Source: Mrakia gelida (taxonomy: Eukaryota; Basidiomycota; Tremellomycetes; Cystofilobasidiales; Mrakiaceae). From it: a stretch of DNA of 64,000 bases. The position numbers and the translations under genes were made by a program. Each line of letters opens with the position of its first letter. The first letter of the stretch is position 1. Location of the stretch: positions 2,728,001 through 2,792,000 of the forward strand of contig BRON01000001.1 of assembly GCA_024345305.1 (NCBI GenBank), given 5' to 3'. Below the pieces are notes generated by a model, which saw nothing but the letters and a program-made list of their open reading frames with translations, was not told the DNA's origin and did not search any database. This document shows positions 1-11,210 of this stretch, in pieces.

Positions 1-168
1 ACCAGGCTTCTTGCTGCAGAAGGAGTTGGAGTTCGATTAAACCTGTCATGTCGAGCCATCGAGATGCGGTCTGGGACCGAGAGGGCCGAGGATAAACAGT
101 TGAGCTCGAGCTGACCTTCGTCCTCGCGCTCCCTTTCCGTCCTTGCTCTTCTTTCTTTGCCTCCTCAG

Positions 169-2042
169 ATTCCTCAAGTCTGCTATGACCGAGCGACTCT
201 GCACTTGGGATCAGGAGAACGAAGGCCTTGGAGGCATACCGACTCCCAAGTATCTCGAGCTCTACGAGCAGTGGGGAAACGGCGAGATCGGAATCATCAG
301 TCTCGGTGAGCTCACTTTTTCTTCGACTCGCCGTGCTTCCCCTTGCTTTGAACTTCGAAGGTTAAGGCTGACTTCTCAACTCGCTCGTTCTCCTTTCCTC
401 AGGTAACATTCCTGTCGACAGGACTCATCCTGAGGCGAAGAGGAACGCCGTCATCGACAAGCGAAACGTGAGTGACGCGTCTCTTCATCGCTCTTTTCGC
501 TGCTCTCAGCTGGCGTTCCTCCCTTGTACGACATCAAGAACCCACGCTGACACCTTTGTTTCTCTTCTGCTTTGTATCAACGCCTACAATGCAGTCCTGG
601 GATGCCGTCGCCGCCTTCAAGCCCGTCATCGCTATCGCCAAAGCTCACGGATCTCTCGTCCTCGGCCAGCTCACTCACGCGGGTCGACAGACCTCCCAGG
701 ACGTCAACCCCTATCCAGTCTCTTCGTCAGATATCCAGAATCCTCCCGCTATGGGTATGGTGGTGAGCAGAAGTCCCGCCCTCCGTCTCAACGCGTCGTG
801 ACCTCAAACTGACCTTTCTTTTTCCTTTCCTTCTTAGTTCGCCAAACCTCGCCCCATGACCGTCGCTGAGATCGACGACCTCGTTGATTCCTACGGATTC
901 GCTGCTGAGACTCTGTACAAAGCTGGTGCAGACGGGGTTCAGCTTCTTGCTGGTCATGGCTATCTTCTCTCTCAAGTGCGTTCCTTTCGTTGAGCGCGTC
1001 GCGTCTTTCGTTTCTCTCGCTCACCTCCCTCCCCTCCTTGTTTTTCTCCCCTCTTTCTTACCCAGTTCCTCTCCGGCCGAGTCAACAAGCGTACCGACGC
1101 GTACGGAGGATCCCTCGAGAACCGATCCCGACTCGTCTTTCGAATCCTCGACGAGATCAAGCGACGCGTCCCGGTCAATGACTTCCTTCTCTCCATCAAG
1201 ATCAACTCCGCCGACTTCGCCGAGGGAGGGTTCACGGATGAGGAGTCAAAGAAGATGGCTGTTCTGCTTGAGGACGCTGGAGTCGAGTTGATCGAGCTGA
1301 GTGGAGGGACGTACGAGTTCGTTTGATTTTGTCTTTTCTTTCCCTCGCCCCTCGCGTCGACTTGTCCGAACTGACTCTGAGTTTTTGCTTTTCGCACAGA
1401 ACTGGAGGGTACTGGTCCTACAAAGCAGAATCGACCATCAAGAGGGAGGCTTTCTTCATTGAGTTTGCTGACAAGATCCGTTCGTCCAACCCTCAACTTT
1501 CTCTTTCGTCGTCGTTCGCGTTGCTCAAGCCCATCCTTCTCTTTTCCCCCCTCTTCCGTCGGCAGGACCGACTCTCAAGACTGCCAAACTATGCGTCACG
1601 GGCGGATTTCGATCAGGAGCAGCCATGGAAGAGGCTTTGGATGAGAAGAGCTGTGACCGTGAGTTCGAAATCTCGACGCGTCGAACGCTCGTTCGACCAC
1701 GAACTGACTGCGTACCCTTTCCTTTCTCCCTCTCCATCAGTCATCGGACTTGGACGACCTCTCACCGCTGAGCCCTTCCTCTGTCGAGACCTTCTTTCCG
1801 GAGCGCTCACTCAGGCGAAGGAGAACAAAGTTGTGAGTCTTAGTCGTCTCATCTCCACGGGAAAAGGGCGAGTCGCGATGAAACGGACCCTGACTGACGT
1901 CTCTTTCTTTGTTCGTCGATTGCGACCGCAGAGCGAGCCGGTCCAAACCGTATCCTCCATCCACCAGATGCACGCGATCTCGGAGGGGAAGGAGATTCCA
2001 GACCTCTCGTGTCAAGCGGTCGTCGACGCGTTGATGGGTTGA
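169..2042 (+). CDS. NADH:flavin oxidoreductase / Old Yellow Enzyme family protein (5' end unresolved)
   Basis: FMN-dependent TIM-barrel oxidoreductase of the OYE-like NADH:flavin oxidoreductase family, probably cytosolic and reducing alpha,beta-unsaturated carbonyls; the substrate is not predictable. Visible blocks in order: FLKSAMTERL at the first beta strand, GQLTHAGRQTS, GYLLSQFLSGRVNKRTDAYG followed by GSLENRSRL, LSIKINSADF, ELIELSGGTYE, TGGFRSG and VIGLGRPLTAEPF, the usual order of the barrel and FMN phosphate site. There are about eight exons with short GT-AG introns; the frame stays open through each join to TGA at 2040. The exon before 169 lies at the left edge and its donor could not be fixed, so the N-terminus is missing here. 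Odd: the usual I-H-A-A-H pair reads L-L-A-G-H, so the first His is Leu. Family is clear, substrate unknown. Confidence 0.85.
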
Positions 2043-2265
2043 GCCTAGGAAGAGAGAAAACGAGGTTCTCTCGCACATGTATAGAGCAGGTCTCTTAATA
2101 TCAGTACTTGTTATTTCGACTCTTCCAATACATCGCAAGATCCGAAAGAAAGGAAAATGGGAAATGCTTGGAGGGAGTAGACTAGTGAGTCAGAAAGGAG
2201 ACGAAAGGAAGAGAGACGGCGCGTACCGTTTCGAGCTCTCCGTCCCGTCTCTTCTTGGTCTCCAC

Positions 2266-2268
2266 TCA

Positions 2269-2299
<31 letters not shown>
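2266..2299. repeat. (CT)n microsatellite
   Basis: Simple CT repeat in the convergent intergenic stretch between the flavin oxidoreductase stop at 2042 and the prenyltransferase stop at 2394. Nothing else is recognisable in this gap apart from presumed 3' UTRs. Confidence 0.8.
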
Positions 2300-2393
2300 G
2301 AGCGGATAGAAACTAGATTCATCAACATATCCAAACACCCAACCCCAAACAAGCGAGCCAACCAGCAGCCTTCCTTTCCTCCGCTGCAACCGA

Positions 2394-4127
2394 TCAAACC
2401 AGGATCGATTGTCGATGGCTCCAGTATCTGCGACAAGGCGAAGCGAGGCAAAGCGGGTCAGCGACTCGTTTTCTCAAAAGTGGAGAGGAACAGCGAGAGT
2501 CGACTCACGAGCTTCGAATAGGATCCAGCGTCTTGAGCAGCTCGAGGCTCTGTTGCGAACGCGAAACGAAAGACGCGTCAGTTTCGTTCGTCTCCTGCTC
2601 CCAGCCCAACCCACCGAAAACGGTTTTTCGGTTCGTTTTCGCGTCACACTCACCTCCTTACACCCAACCTTATCGCCACCTTCCTCCTTCACATCGACCA
2701 ACCACTCCACGGCAAGAGGACACGAGCGAGCTGAGGCGCCGCACTCGTCCAGGACGGATTGGGCGAAGGACGCGTGGGTGGAGTAGGGGAGGGAGAATTT
2801 GTCGTGGATGCTGGGAGGGCAAGAAAGATTGGGGAGGTGAGGGTTAGTTTGGGAAGGGGAAGAGGGAGAGGGAAGAAGGGAAGGTGGGTTGGGTGGGAAA
2901 GAAAGAAGGGAACGAGCGACCAACCCTCGCAAGTAAGCCCACGACGAAGCGTTGTTCGGGACGAGTTTGATTTGAGAGAGGGTGTATCTGCGAGTGAGGC
3001 GAGCGTAATCAAAGCAAGCGAGCAAGGATTAGTACCTCGAGCGAGCAGACACGAAACAAAAGGCAACGCGACTCACCCAACCTCCCTCTCAACATTCCCC
3101 TTCTTCTCCTCCTCCTCCAACCCCTCCCTCCCAAAGCTCAAAAACCACTTATGTCCCCACGCACTATTGTTCCTCACATCCCCCTCCACCACCCCCTCTT
3201 CCTCCTCATCAACCTCCTTCCACTCCTCCGCCGCTCCTCCCTCAGCTTCTTCGAGCACCAGCTCCTCCTCCTGCTCGTTCGCCTTGCTCCCTCCCGCCGC
3301 TTCGACTTTTAGGAGAGAATCGAGCCAAGCCTGCTCGTTCGCCCAGTCGGTAGGGGAGAGGAGAGCAGCGAAGTGCGTCAAGACGGACTGGCGATAAGCC
3401 CAGGTGTGGTAGTTCTTCGCGTCGGGGAGGAGGGAGGTAGCGATGAAGGAGAGTTCGGAGGTGATGGTGGAGGGGGAGAGGGGTGGGGGGAGATGGGTGA
3501 GCAGGAGGAGGCGGTGGTGCCTACAAACCGAGCCCCAGCGAGGTTCGAAAGAGAGAGCGAGAGCGAGGCGAAGGAGAGGAGTCAGTCGAAACGAAACGAA
3601 CGACGAGATGGGCGAGAACAAAGGAAGGAGTTCGAGCTCGACCGACTCACCAAACCTGATAACTCTTCATATTCTCCTCTGCCAACTCGTTCATCAATCC
3701 CAACTCATCTACTAGACTCTTCTCCAGTTTGAGAAGGGTTTGGAATCGATATTGCCTGCAAAACGAACCAGTCTTTGGGTCAGTCCAACCGTTCGTTCAC
3801 CCTCCCCCCTCCCCCCTTCAAACCCACCCACCAAACGGTATAATGAGCAGGGTTCATCCGAATGATCCTCAACGTCAACTCCAATCCTCTCTCACTGAAC
3901 TCTTCTTGCGCTGATAACGCTCGGAAGTAGTCCATTGCGTCTTGGTCTGAAAACGAAAGCGAAAGAGGTGAGCTTGCGAGAAGGGAAGGACGACGAAGGA
4001 GGGCTCGAGGAGCGAACGCACACTCCAGCCCATACATGATCGGAACGAGAGCGCCTTCTGCTTCTTGTTGAGGCAGGGGAGTGAGATCGGACCATGAGGG
4101 GAGGGTCGAGAGGAGGGGGAGGGACAT
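2394..4127 (-). CDS. RAM2: Protein farnesyltransferase / geranylgeranyltransferase type I alpha subunit
   Basis: Shared alpha subunit of farnesyltransferase and GGTase I, which prenylate CaaX cysteines of Ras- and Rho-type GTPases in the cytosol. Reading the minus strand from ATG at 4127, the exons carry PPTA repeats: RIIRMNPAHYTVW, then NELAEENMKSYQVW, LLPDAKNYHTWAYRQ, RNNSAWGHKWF and KLVPNNASSWAYLRGL. The C-terminus, split by the last intron, reads KTLDPIRSSYWSHRQSILV; DPIR..YW is a family hallmark. Stop at 2394-2396. An acidic insert (runs of E after the HTWAYRQ repeat) lengthens the protein relative to yeast Ram2. The 3' end converges with the oxidoreductase at 2042. The gene symbol is by family; no biochemical evidence is visible. 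Confidence 0.9.
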
Positions 4128-4623
4128 GATGAGGTGGGTGGGTGAGCGTTAGGGAGGACGGAAGGGGGAGGAGCGAGAGGTGAGCTTGAGCGATTCCCTT
4201 TGTTCGTTTCGGAGGCTGAAACCTGCTGAAACACAAGGGGTTCGTTCGAGTTTGTTCCTCTTTCTTCTTCGAGAGGATGAAGAGGGTTGAGGGTCGAGAA
4301 ATTAACGGGAGCATGGCAATAAACGAGAGTCGAGAGTCGAGAAATGTGTAGGTGTAGGGAGAAAAGAGAGAGAGAGAGAGAGAGCCCTGAAAGAGGGAAA
4401 GCGAACCAGAGAGCGAGAGTTATGTGTCGAGCAGATGGAGAGAGAGAGGAATGGAGATCGCGCGAGAAACGGAGAGAGACGAGAAACGAGAAGTGTAGAT
4501 GTAGTAGAGTAGTAACTAGAGAGATCAAAAAGGAGAACCAGAAGGAGAGAAAACGAGAGCGAGATCGATCGAGACGCGCGAGGTCCGTCTTCCCTTCGCG
4601 ATTATCTACCAATCAAACGCACT
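4127..4623. other. Intergenic: prenyltransferase promoter and CBM48 3' flank
   Basis: No gene seen. Both neighbours are on the minus strand; this holds the upstream region of the prenyltransferase alpha gene, a short GA-repeat near 4367-4384 and purine-rich sequence. Confidence 0.5.
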
Positions 4624-6962
4624 CTACTTCTCCTTCGACCCACCCCCGAACATCTTCCCAATCTTTCCAAAGATGGACGACTTCCTCTTCCTCAGCTTCT
4701 CCTCCTCAGCCTTAGCCTTCGCAGACAACTTGGACGGGGTCGACGCGGGCGTGGAGTCGACCGACGAAGCCTCAGGGAACGCTCCAGGGACGGCCTTGAC
4801 GGGAGTGGAGGAAGAGGTGGTGTGCTCTCCGTTGGTGGAAGAGGGAGGGGTGGACTTGGCGGGGGTAGAGGGCGCGACGGGAGCGGCGGTGGTGGGGAAG
4901 GGAGTGGACGCGGTCTCAAGGGGAGCGGTGAGGGACTCGACGGGCTTGAGGGTGGTAGGTTCCAGGGGAGCGGGAGCAGAAGCGATGGGAGTGACCTCCT
5001 TGGCGGCAGCGACGGGAGTAGGAGTGACCTCGGCAACGAGGGACTCGGGGAGGGAGGAAGAGGCGACGACGGGAGTGGATTCGACGACGGCGACGGGCTT
5101 CTCGACGTGCTCGAACTTCTCCTCCGAGGGCTTGGGAACGACGACGGCGGGCTCGTCGGCGAGCTTGAGGGGAGCAGGGACGTGCTCGAAGTCGGCTTGA
5201 GAGCTGGTGGACGCGGCGTCGATGACTGCAAAGGGAGAACGAACGCGCGAGAAGGGAAAGGTTCAGCTCGACAGCCTTCTCAGACACGTCCGAATAGAGG
5301 GTTTTTGGAATGGAAGGGGAGATTACCCTTACCCGAGAAGTCCGTCGCGACGGTTCCGTTCTCGCTCGCTCCCTCGACCTCGGAATCGACGACCTTTCCA
5401 AGCGAGTAGACCTCAGCGGCAGGGAGAGGAGCAGCCTTGGCCGAGTCCTGGTTGATGTAGTTGGCGGTGGCAGGGACGGCGACGACGGGTATGCTGGTGT
5501 CGATGTCCTTGAGTCGCGCCTAGAAAGGAAAAGCAAGGCGAGGAGGAGGGAGAAGAGGGAAGGGAAGGGATCGTGGTCAGCTTCGCAGCTCCTTCCTTTC
5601 GGAGCTCATGCGTTTCCTTCCTTCCTTCAACCGGAAGCCCATCCCTCCACCCCCAGTACAGACCAAAGAGCGAAAGCAGAACTCACAGTCTGATCCTCAG
5701 CAGCCTTCTCAACGGATCCTCCCTCCTCTCCGAAGATCAACTTCTCTCCTCCAACGACGAGTCCAGCAACTCCAGCCGAGACAGCAGCGACGGCAGCAGC
5801 GATGGTGGCCGTGCTCTCGTCGAGCAGAGCGTCTCCGTCCTTGGAAGCGATAGGCTCGAGAGCCTTGATGATGGGCTTGGGAGTAGTAGCAGGCGAAGGC
5901 TCGACCTCCTCCTTGGGCGTCTCGACGGCGTGAACCTCCTCGACGATGGCTTGAGCGGGAGTGGGCTCCTCGGGAGATACGACGGGAGCTTCGGTAGCGG
6001 TGGCAGCTGGGAGGTGAGATACGAGAGGCTCGTCCTTGACGGCGACGTTGGACTCGGCGATAGAGGCAGAGGCAGAGGCAGCCTCCCCAGGGATCGTGGC
6101 AGCGAGGAGGGAAGCGTGGGTGATGGAAGCCGAAGCCTCGACGGGCTTGGGAGCGTCTGTGAAAGTTGAGAAGAAACGAGTAACGAGTAAGAGATCGTCA
6201 GGTGTAGCTCGTCCAGGTGTGCGAGACGCGTTCGAGGGCGGATGCATGGAAGAAAGAGAGATGGCGACGCACCAGCCTGTTCAGGAGGAGGAGAGGCGGG
6301 AGGAGTTCGAGGAGCTCCAACGATGTAGACGTTATTCACGTTTCCAGAGGCATCCTGAGAGGAGAGAGAGAGAAAAGGTTCAGCGTCGTGTCGGCTGAGA
6401 GCGATAAGAGGAATGGAAGGGAAAGGAAGGTTGGGGAGGGAGAGCGGGGAGAGGAGAGGGAGGGAAGGAAGGAAACTGACCCAGCTCTTTCCCTCGTCGT
6501 CCCTGATCTGCCATTCTCCGTCTACGACGTACTTGAAGTCGTAGGACTGGTTGTATGCGAGCTCTACGGTTCCGACGAACCCGTTCTCTTCCTTCTTGAG
6601 GTGATGGGTGTTCCCCGACCACTGCAAGAAACCCCAACGAAAAGAGAGAGCGAGGTCAGCTTGTCCGTTTCCTAGTTCGGTTCTCAGACTGGACGACGAG
6701 ATACGAGACGAGATAAGCTCTCACGTTGTCGAAGGTTCCGGTCACGATAACGCTGGTAGGGTGCGTGTTGGGCCTGCTCGAGAGGGACGAGGTGGATGGA
6801 TGCGAGGAGAAGCGAGAGAAGGGAGCGGAGAGGGAGAGGGAAGGAAGGAAGGAAAGGAATCGATCCCGTCAGCGAGCGATTCGAGATGACGATTCAACGG
6901 CGAAAGAGAGGAAGATTTTATCCTACTTACCACTTGAAGGTTGCTGTGTGAGTGGCGGCCAT
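4624..6962 (-). CDS. CBM48 / AMPK-type glycogen-binding-domain protein (Crp1/Mdg1-like)
   Basis: Starts with ATG at 6962 (MAATHTATFKW), then a small exon SVIVTGTFDN, then WSGNTHHLKKEENG, GYVELAYNQ-type strand (here GTVELAYNQSYDFKYVVDG) and EWQIRDDEGKSW followed by NVNNVYIVGA. This is the N-terminal early set-like fold of AMPK beta subunits and fungal Crp1/Mdg1 proteins, which bind glycogen or starch-like glucans. The rest is a long Ala/Pro/Glu-rich low-complexity tail (many repeats of VxEPxxx type) with a short hydrophobic alanine/glycine stretch (IAAAVAAVSAGVAGLVVGG) and a basic C-terminus, KLRKRKSSIFGKIGKMFGGG, ending at TAG 4624-4626. The basic end could contact membrane or nucleic acid; that is inference. 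Kinase-regulatory ASC domain is not seen, so it is not an AMPK beta subunit. Confidence 0.8.
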
Positions 6963-7094
6963 GATTCTATAGACAGGGAGAGAAGAGAGGGGGGAAGGGG
7001 GTTGGAGAAGGGGAAGCGGTTTGGTTGACTGATGTCGTTTGAGGACGAGTTCGAGCTGTTCCTCCCTGTTTGAGACCTTCAACGGCGAGGAACG

Positions 7095-9208
7095 ATGGCT
7101 TCAAAGATTATACTCAAACCCCAACAGATCATATCGACATCCTACCCTAACACTCCCTTATCATCCTTACCTTCAACACCGGTTCCTCAACTTCCTCCCT
7201 CTCGAGTCGTTCTGGAGGCAGCTCCCTCAGCGTCTCCTCCTCCTTCCGTCCCTCATCGATACGAACAAGAGATAGCTCAGATGGTGAGCTCAAACATACA
7301 CACTATTCTTCTGGAATCATACCTGACCTCCTCTCTATATCTTCCAGCTCTTTGTAGCCGGTGAAGTTCGTGAACCTCTTCAAGAAACGACCCATCAAGT
7401 CGAGGACATCGTCAAGAGTCAAGTCATCGAGCTCGTGCGTCCAAACCTCCTCTCCTCTTCCCTCTCTGCCCCCTCTCTTCCTTATCTAATCAGCCCCTCC
7501 CGCTCGTCGATCCTTCATCATTCTCCAGGCCATCCGAGCGAAAACCATCGCGAACCGACGAGGATCTCGAGCGGTCGCTCCCGAAGACCTCATCTTCCTC
7601 TTTCGCGACGATCGTCCAAAAGTCAACAGGCTCAGGACCTTCCTCTCCTGGATGGACGTCAGGAAGTACACCAGGAACACCACGGAGAACCTAGGTCATG
7701 GACCCGTCGGTCTCGTGGGAGGATCCTTGGGGATGGACGTTCCAGAGGGATTGGAGGAAGGAGGGCCAGGTGAGCTTCGACGTTTCTCCCTTTCTCCTCC
7801 TCGAGCTCGGCTCCTTCTTCTCAAGCTCACCTCTACGCCGTTGCTGCCACCAGACCAAATCACCACCACTCTCCCCAAGACGATCGTCAAACTGCCTTGG
7901 GAACTCACCTCCATCTACTCGGACTTCCTCGACGAGCGTCAAGCCTCGACGTCCTCCTTCCAACCTTCCTCCCTCGGAGGCCTCGACCTTGGACTCGAGG
8001 ACTTCAGCTCAACAGCCACGACCGAGTACGAAGATCAGCTTCATCAGATATACAGGGACAACCTCCAGCGACTCAAGGTGAGACCAGTCTTTCCTTTTCT
8101 TCGTTCGGCGACGCGCGAGACGAGTCGGAGCTGAACGACGCGTCTCTCTTCTCCTTTCTTTACTCTTTCGTCTCCGTGGTGTTTCAGACGGCCGACGAAG
8201 TCACCAAGAACATGACGAAGGAGACGTACGCTTACTACTCGGAGTGCAGGCAAGCGAGTTTTACGTTCAAGAAGGGTGAGTGCTCGTTTCATCCTTTGCA
8301 TCGCGTCCTATCTCGTCTCGTCGTTCGCACTCGAAACCACCCTCCAACTTGATCATTTCCCAACCCACATCGACAATCTACAAACCGAACTTCCCTCGTT
8401 CTCCGAACATTTCTCCCCAACTGACTCCCTCCGCCTCTCTCTTCCCCTCGTCCCTTCTTCGCCTCCAGGCAAACGCTTCCGCGAGTTCATCAACTTCTCT
8501 CTCTACCTCGAAGCCAAACCCTCAGACGACATCATCGACATCCTCGGTTTCCTCGCTTTCGAAGTCGTCCACAACCTCGGCGTTCAAGCTCTTCAGGTCA
8601 AACGAGAACTTGAAGGAGCTCCTCCTCCACCTCCTCCTCCTCCTCCAGCACCAGCAGCGCCAGCCGTCGTGGAAGCTCCTCCTCCTCCTGCAACAACCAA
8701 AATCAACGAAGCACCTCCTCCACCACCACCACCGCCGGCACCCTCTTCTCCTCCCATCAAAGAAGCAGGAGGAGGAGGACTCTTCGCCCGCGGTCCCAAC
8801 TTCATCAAATCCCCTTCCTCCTCCCTCTCCCCTCTCTCTCCCCTCCCTTCCTCCCTCCCTCCCTCTCCCTCTGCCACCACCACCGCCGACGCACCCCCAC
8901 CTCCAACCGCTCCCATCCCCTCCCCAACCAAACCAACAACCACAACCCTCAAACGACCCCCTCCCCCTCCCACCAACGCGCCTCTCAACCCCAAACGTCC
9001 TCGAGCACAAGGTTGGTGGGCAGACGAGGAAGATCAGATCGTCTGTGGGTTGTTTGCGAGTCCGCCGAGGGAGGCGAACAGGACGCCGTTGAAGGCTAGT
9101 CATGTGATGGAGGCGTACGCGAGGGTGCAGAGGAGGGAGGCGACGAGGAAGACGATGGGGATGGCGGTGGGAGGGGGTGGGAGGAGGAGGGAGGGGGGGT
9201 TGGTTTGA
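7095..9208 (+). CDS. SPT3: SAGA complex subunit Spt3 (histone-fold TBP-interacting factor)
   Basis: Nuclear SAGA coactivator subunit that contacts TBP through paired histone folds. N-terminal fold: YEQEIAQM / LFVAGEVREPLQETTHQVED / IVKSQVIEL / AIRAKTIANRRGSRAVAPED / LIFLFRDDRPKVNRL, typical of Spt3. Second fold: QASFTFKKGKRFREFINFSL then DIIDILGFLAFEVVHNLGV. After it comes an insert of more than 100 residues rich in proline (runs of 9-10 P), then the conserved end GWWADEEDQIVCGLF and PLKASHVMEAYARVQRRE. ATG at 7095, TGA at 9206; six or so exons join in frame. It is divergent from the CBM48 gene, with only 132 bp between the two start codons, so the promoter is shared. Longer than yeast Spt3 because of the proline-rich linker. 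Confidence 0.93.
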
Positions 9209-9627
9209 TTGGGATGGGCGGGTAGGCGAAGAGGCAGGGGTGTTGCTGTTGTTGTTGTTGTTTTGGGTTGGGTTTGACGATGAGTATGAGTTTCGCTCCA
9301 CTTTTTTGCTGCGCTCTCTTGTAGCGGGAAGGAGAAGCGAGCAGGCGAGCAGGCGGGCGAGGAGGGAGGGGTTCGAGGCAGCCTCGGGACGCGACGAAGG
9401 CTGTTCGTTCTCGAAGCGAGCTTTCCGTCGTTCGAAGCTCAAAAGCTCAACCTCGCTTCCTCCCCTCCAACCGCATCAATCGATCTACACCTTCGCCTCT
9501 CTTTTGTGAGTTGTCTTCTCCCTCCAAGCTCACGCCTTTGGCCGTCGACGCTGACCTCGCCTTTGCTCTAGCTCCCTTCCTCCCTCGCAGCTCCTCGTCC
9601 AACACTCCCTCAGCTCAACCCCGAACG

Positions 9628-10547
9628 ATGCTCGCCCCCTCCTCCCTCCCAGCTTCCCTTAGCCGCTCCTCCAACCTCCCGTGAGCCTTCTACCTCTCTC
9701 CCGTCTCTCACCCTTCCTTCGACTCAAACTAACCCAACTTCCTCCCTCATCGCGGCAGCCTCCTGCTCGCCCTCCTCTTCGCCTTCTCAGCCATCGAGCT
9801 CGGTCTCTCCTCCCACCTCTTCCACCAAGGCAAATTCAACGGCTTCTCCTCCATCGAACAGAAACGAAGCCTCGTCTACGCGCTCGTGTGCTCGTCGTGG
9901 GGAGTGTTGGTTTCGACGAGGATGTGGGTGGGGGTGAGATGCGCGTCGAGGGAGAAGGTCAGCTTCGAATCAGCTTCCTCTCTTTCTTTCTCCGCTGCGT
10001 CGCTGATTGCCTTGATTCTTTAATTGCTCTCAGTCTCGTCTTCAGTGGCTTCAGCGCCCTGTTTTGTGAGTACAGTAGCACTGGCTTATGCGCGTCGCGG
10101 CTGAAACTCGAACTGATTTTCGTTCGCCCTCTTCTTCTTCTACCAGGTTCGCGAACCCCGTTGTGTGAGTACCACGAGATGCACCTCTACTTCCCGCTTC
10201 TCTCCTTCGCACTGACGAGCTCACTCCACTATCTACAGCTGGACCTCGAACCTCGTCGTTCTTCGAACTGTTGACGTCGCTGAAGTTTGGATCAAGGTTC
10301 GCCCGGCCTTCCTTTCCTCCTCATGCCTATCCACCTCAAATGCTCTAGTGGTAAGCATTCGACTGACGCTTCCTCTTTCGCCTCGCTCTCCCGCCCCCCT
10401 CAGATCCAGATGGCTCAAGTCCTCGTCGCTGCCGTCCTCGTCGTTCTCTCGGCCACTGCTCTGCTCGCACCCGTCTCGGTGGCTCAGCAGCACAGAATCG
10501 CCCTTGAGGTTGACGAGGAGAGGGCTGAGAAGCCTGTCAGCGTTTAG
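9628..10547 (+). CDS. Small multispan membrane protein, MARVEL-like (model uncertain)
   Basis: Predicted exons: MLAPSSLPASLSRSSNLP, then a hydrophobic LLLALLFAFSAIELGLSSHL, a second span SLVYALVCSSWGVLVSTRMW, two tiny exons, WTSNLVVLRTVDVAEVWIK, and a last exon with VLVAAVLVVLSATALLAP and a charged tail EVDEERAEKPVSV ending at TAG 10545. Spacing of the hydrophobic spans suits a MARVEL-like membrane protein at the plasma membrane, but the third span is weak in the only fully open splice chain, and a hydrophobic alternative (LVFSGFSALF) lies in another frame. The downstream neighbour at 11211 is another four-span protein on the same strand. Family is a guess from topology; start and small exons need RNA data. 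Confidence 0.5.
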
Positions 10548-11210
10548 GCGGACGTCGTGAGTCTGATCAAACATCGATCTTTTGGGACGCGTCTTTTGTC
10601 TCGTTGAGCTGACCTCGCTCCGTCTTTCCTTTTCTGGCAGGTAAACCACCACGTCAGCATCAGTACACGCTGAGACTCGCTCCGAAGTCTAGACGGGTAG
10701 TACCATCGTGGAGCCTTCGTACTGGAGGTTCGTTCGTTTCGTCTCCTTTCTTGCTCGACGCGTCTCGTTCGTCGAGCTGATCGTCCACGTCGCTTCGCTT
10801 CTTCTAGTTCCTCGATCTTGCATCAGTGTCTCACTCACTGAGGCTCAGAATCGAACCTCCTTCCCCCGCCCTACGTAGCTCTTCTATCAGACTATCTTTG
10901 ATCGATGCTCGTTCGCTCTTTTACACTTTCGAAACGTCGAGAGCTCTCGACCGACTCGCCCCTCGACGAGTCTCGCGCTCAAAGCGCCAAGTTGTACCGA
11001 GTGACAGACCGTGTGTCACATCGGTGTCCTTTTCATTGTGGAAGCGGTGCAAAAGAGATCTTATCGCAGGGACGACGAAGGCTGCCCCGAAAGAAGGATG
11101 CCTCGGCGGCTGCCTCCTCGTTTCCACCTCTCCTCTGAGCTTTCCTGCTCACGAGCACCTTCCTCCTTAACCTCCACCATCCACTCTCGACTCAATTCCT
11201 CGTCTCCTCT
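10548..11210 (+). other. Intergenic with intron-like segments (possible spliced 3' UTR)
   Basis: No protein gene found. Two stretches look like standard introns of this genome: GTGAGTC at about 10558 to CTGGCAG near 10640 with a GAGCTGACC branch site, and GTTCGTTCG near 10730 to TTCTAG near 10807. Reading frames across them close quickly, so they may belong to the 3' UTR of the membrane-protein gene or to a decayed coding end. Confidence 0.4.

Noticed and set aside
4700..6200. Long plus-strand Gly/Asp/Ser and Glu-rich reading frames opposite the CBM48 gene
   Set aside because: They mirror the Ala/Pro/Glu low-complexity tail on the minus strand; splice signals and domain homology are on the minus strand.
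10330..10370. tRNA-like words (CTCTAGTGGTAAGCATTCG) near the membrane-protein gene
   Set aside because: No acceptor stem, anticodon loop or GTTCRA T-arm follows; it lies inside a normal intron.
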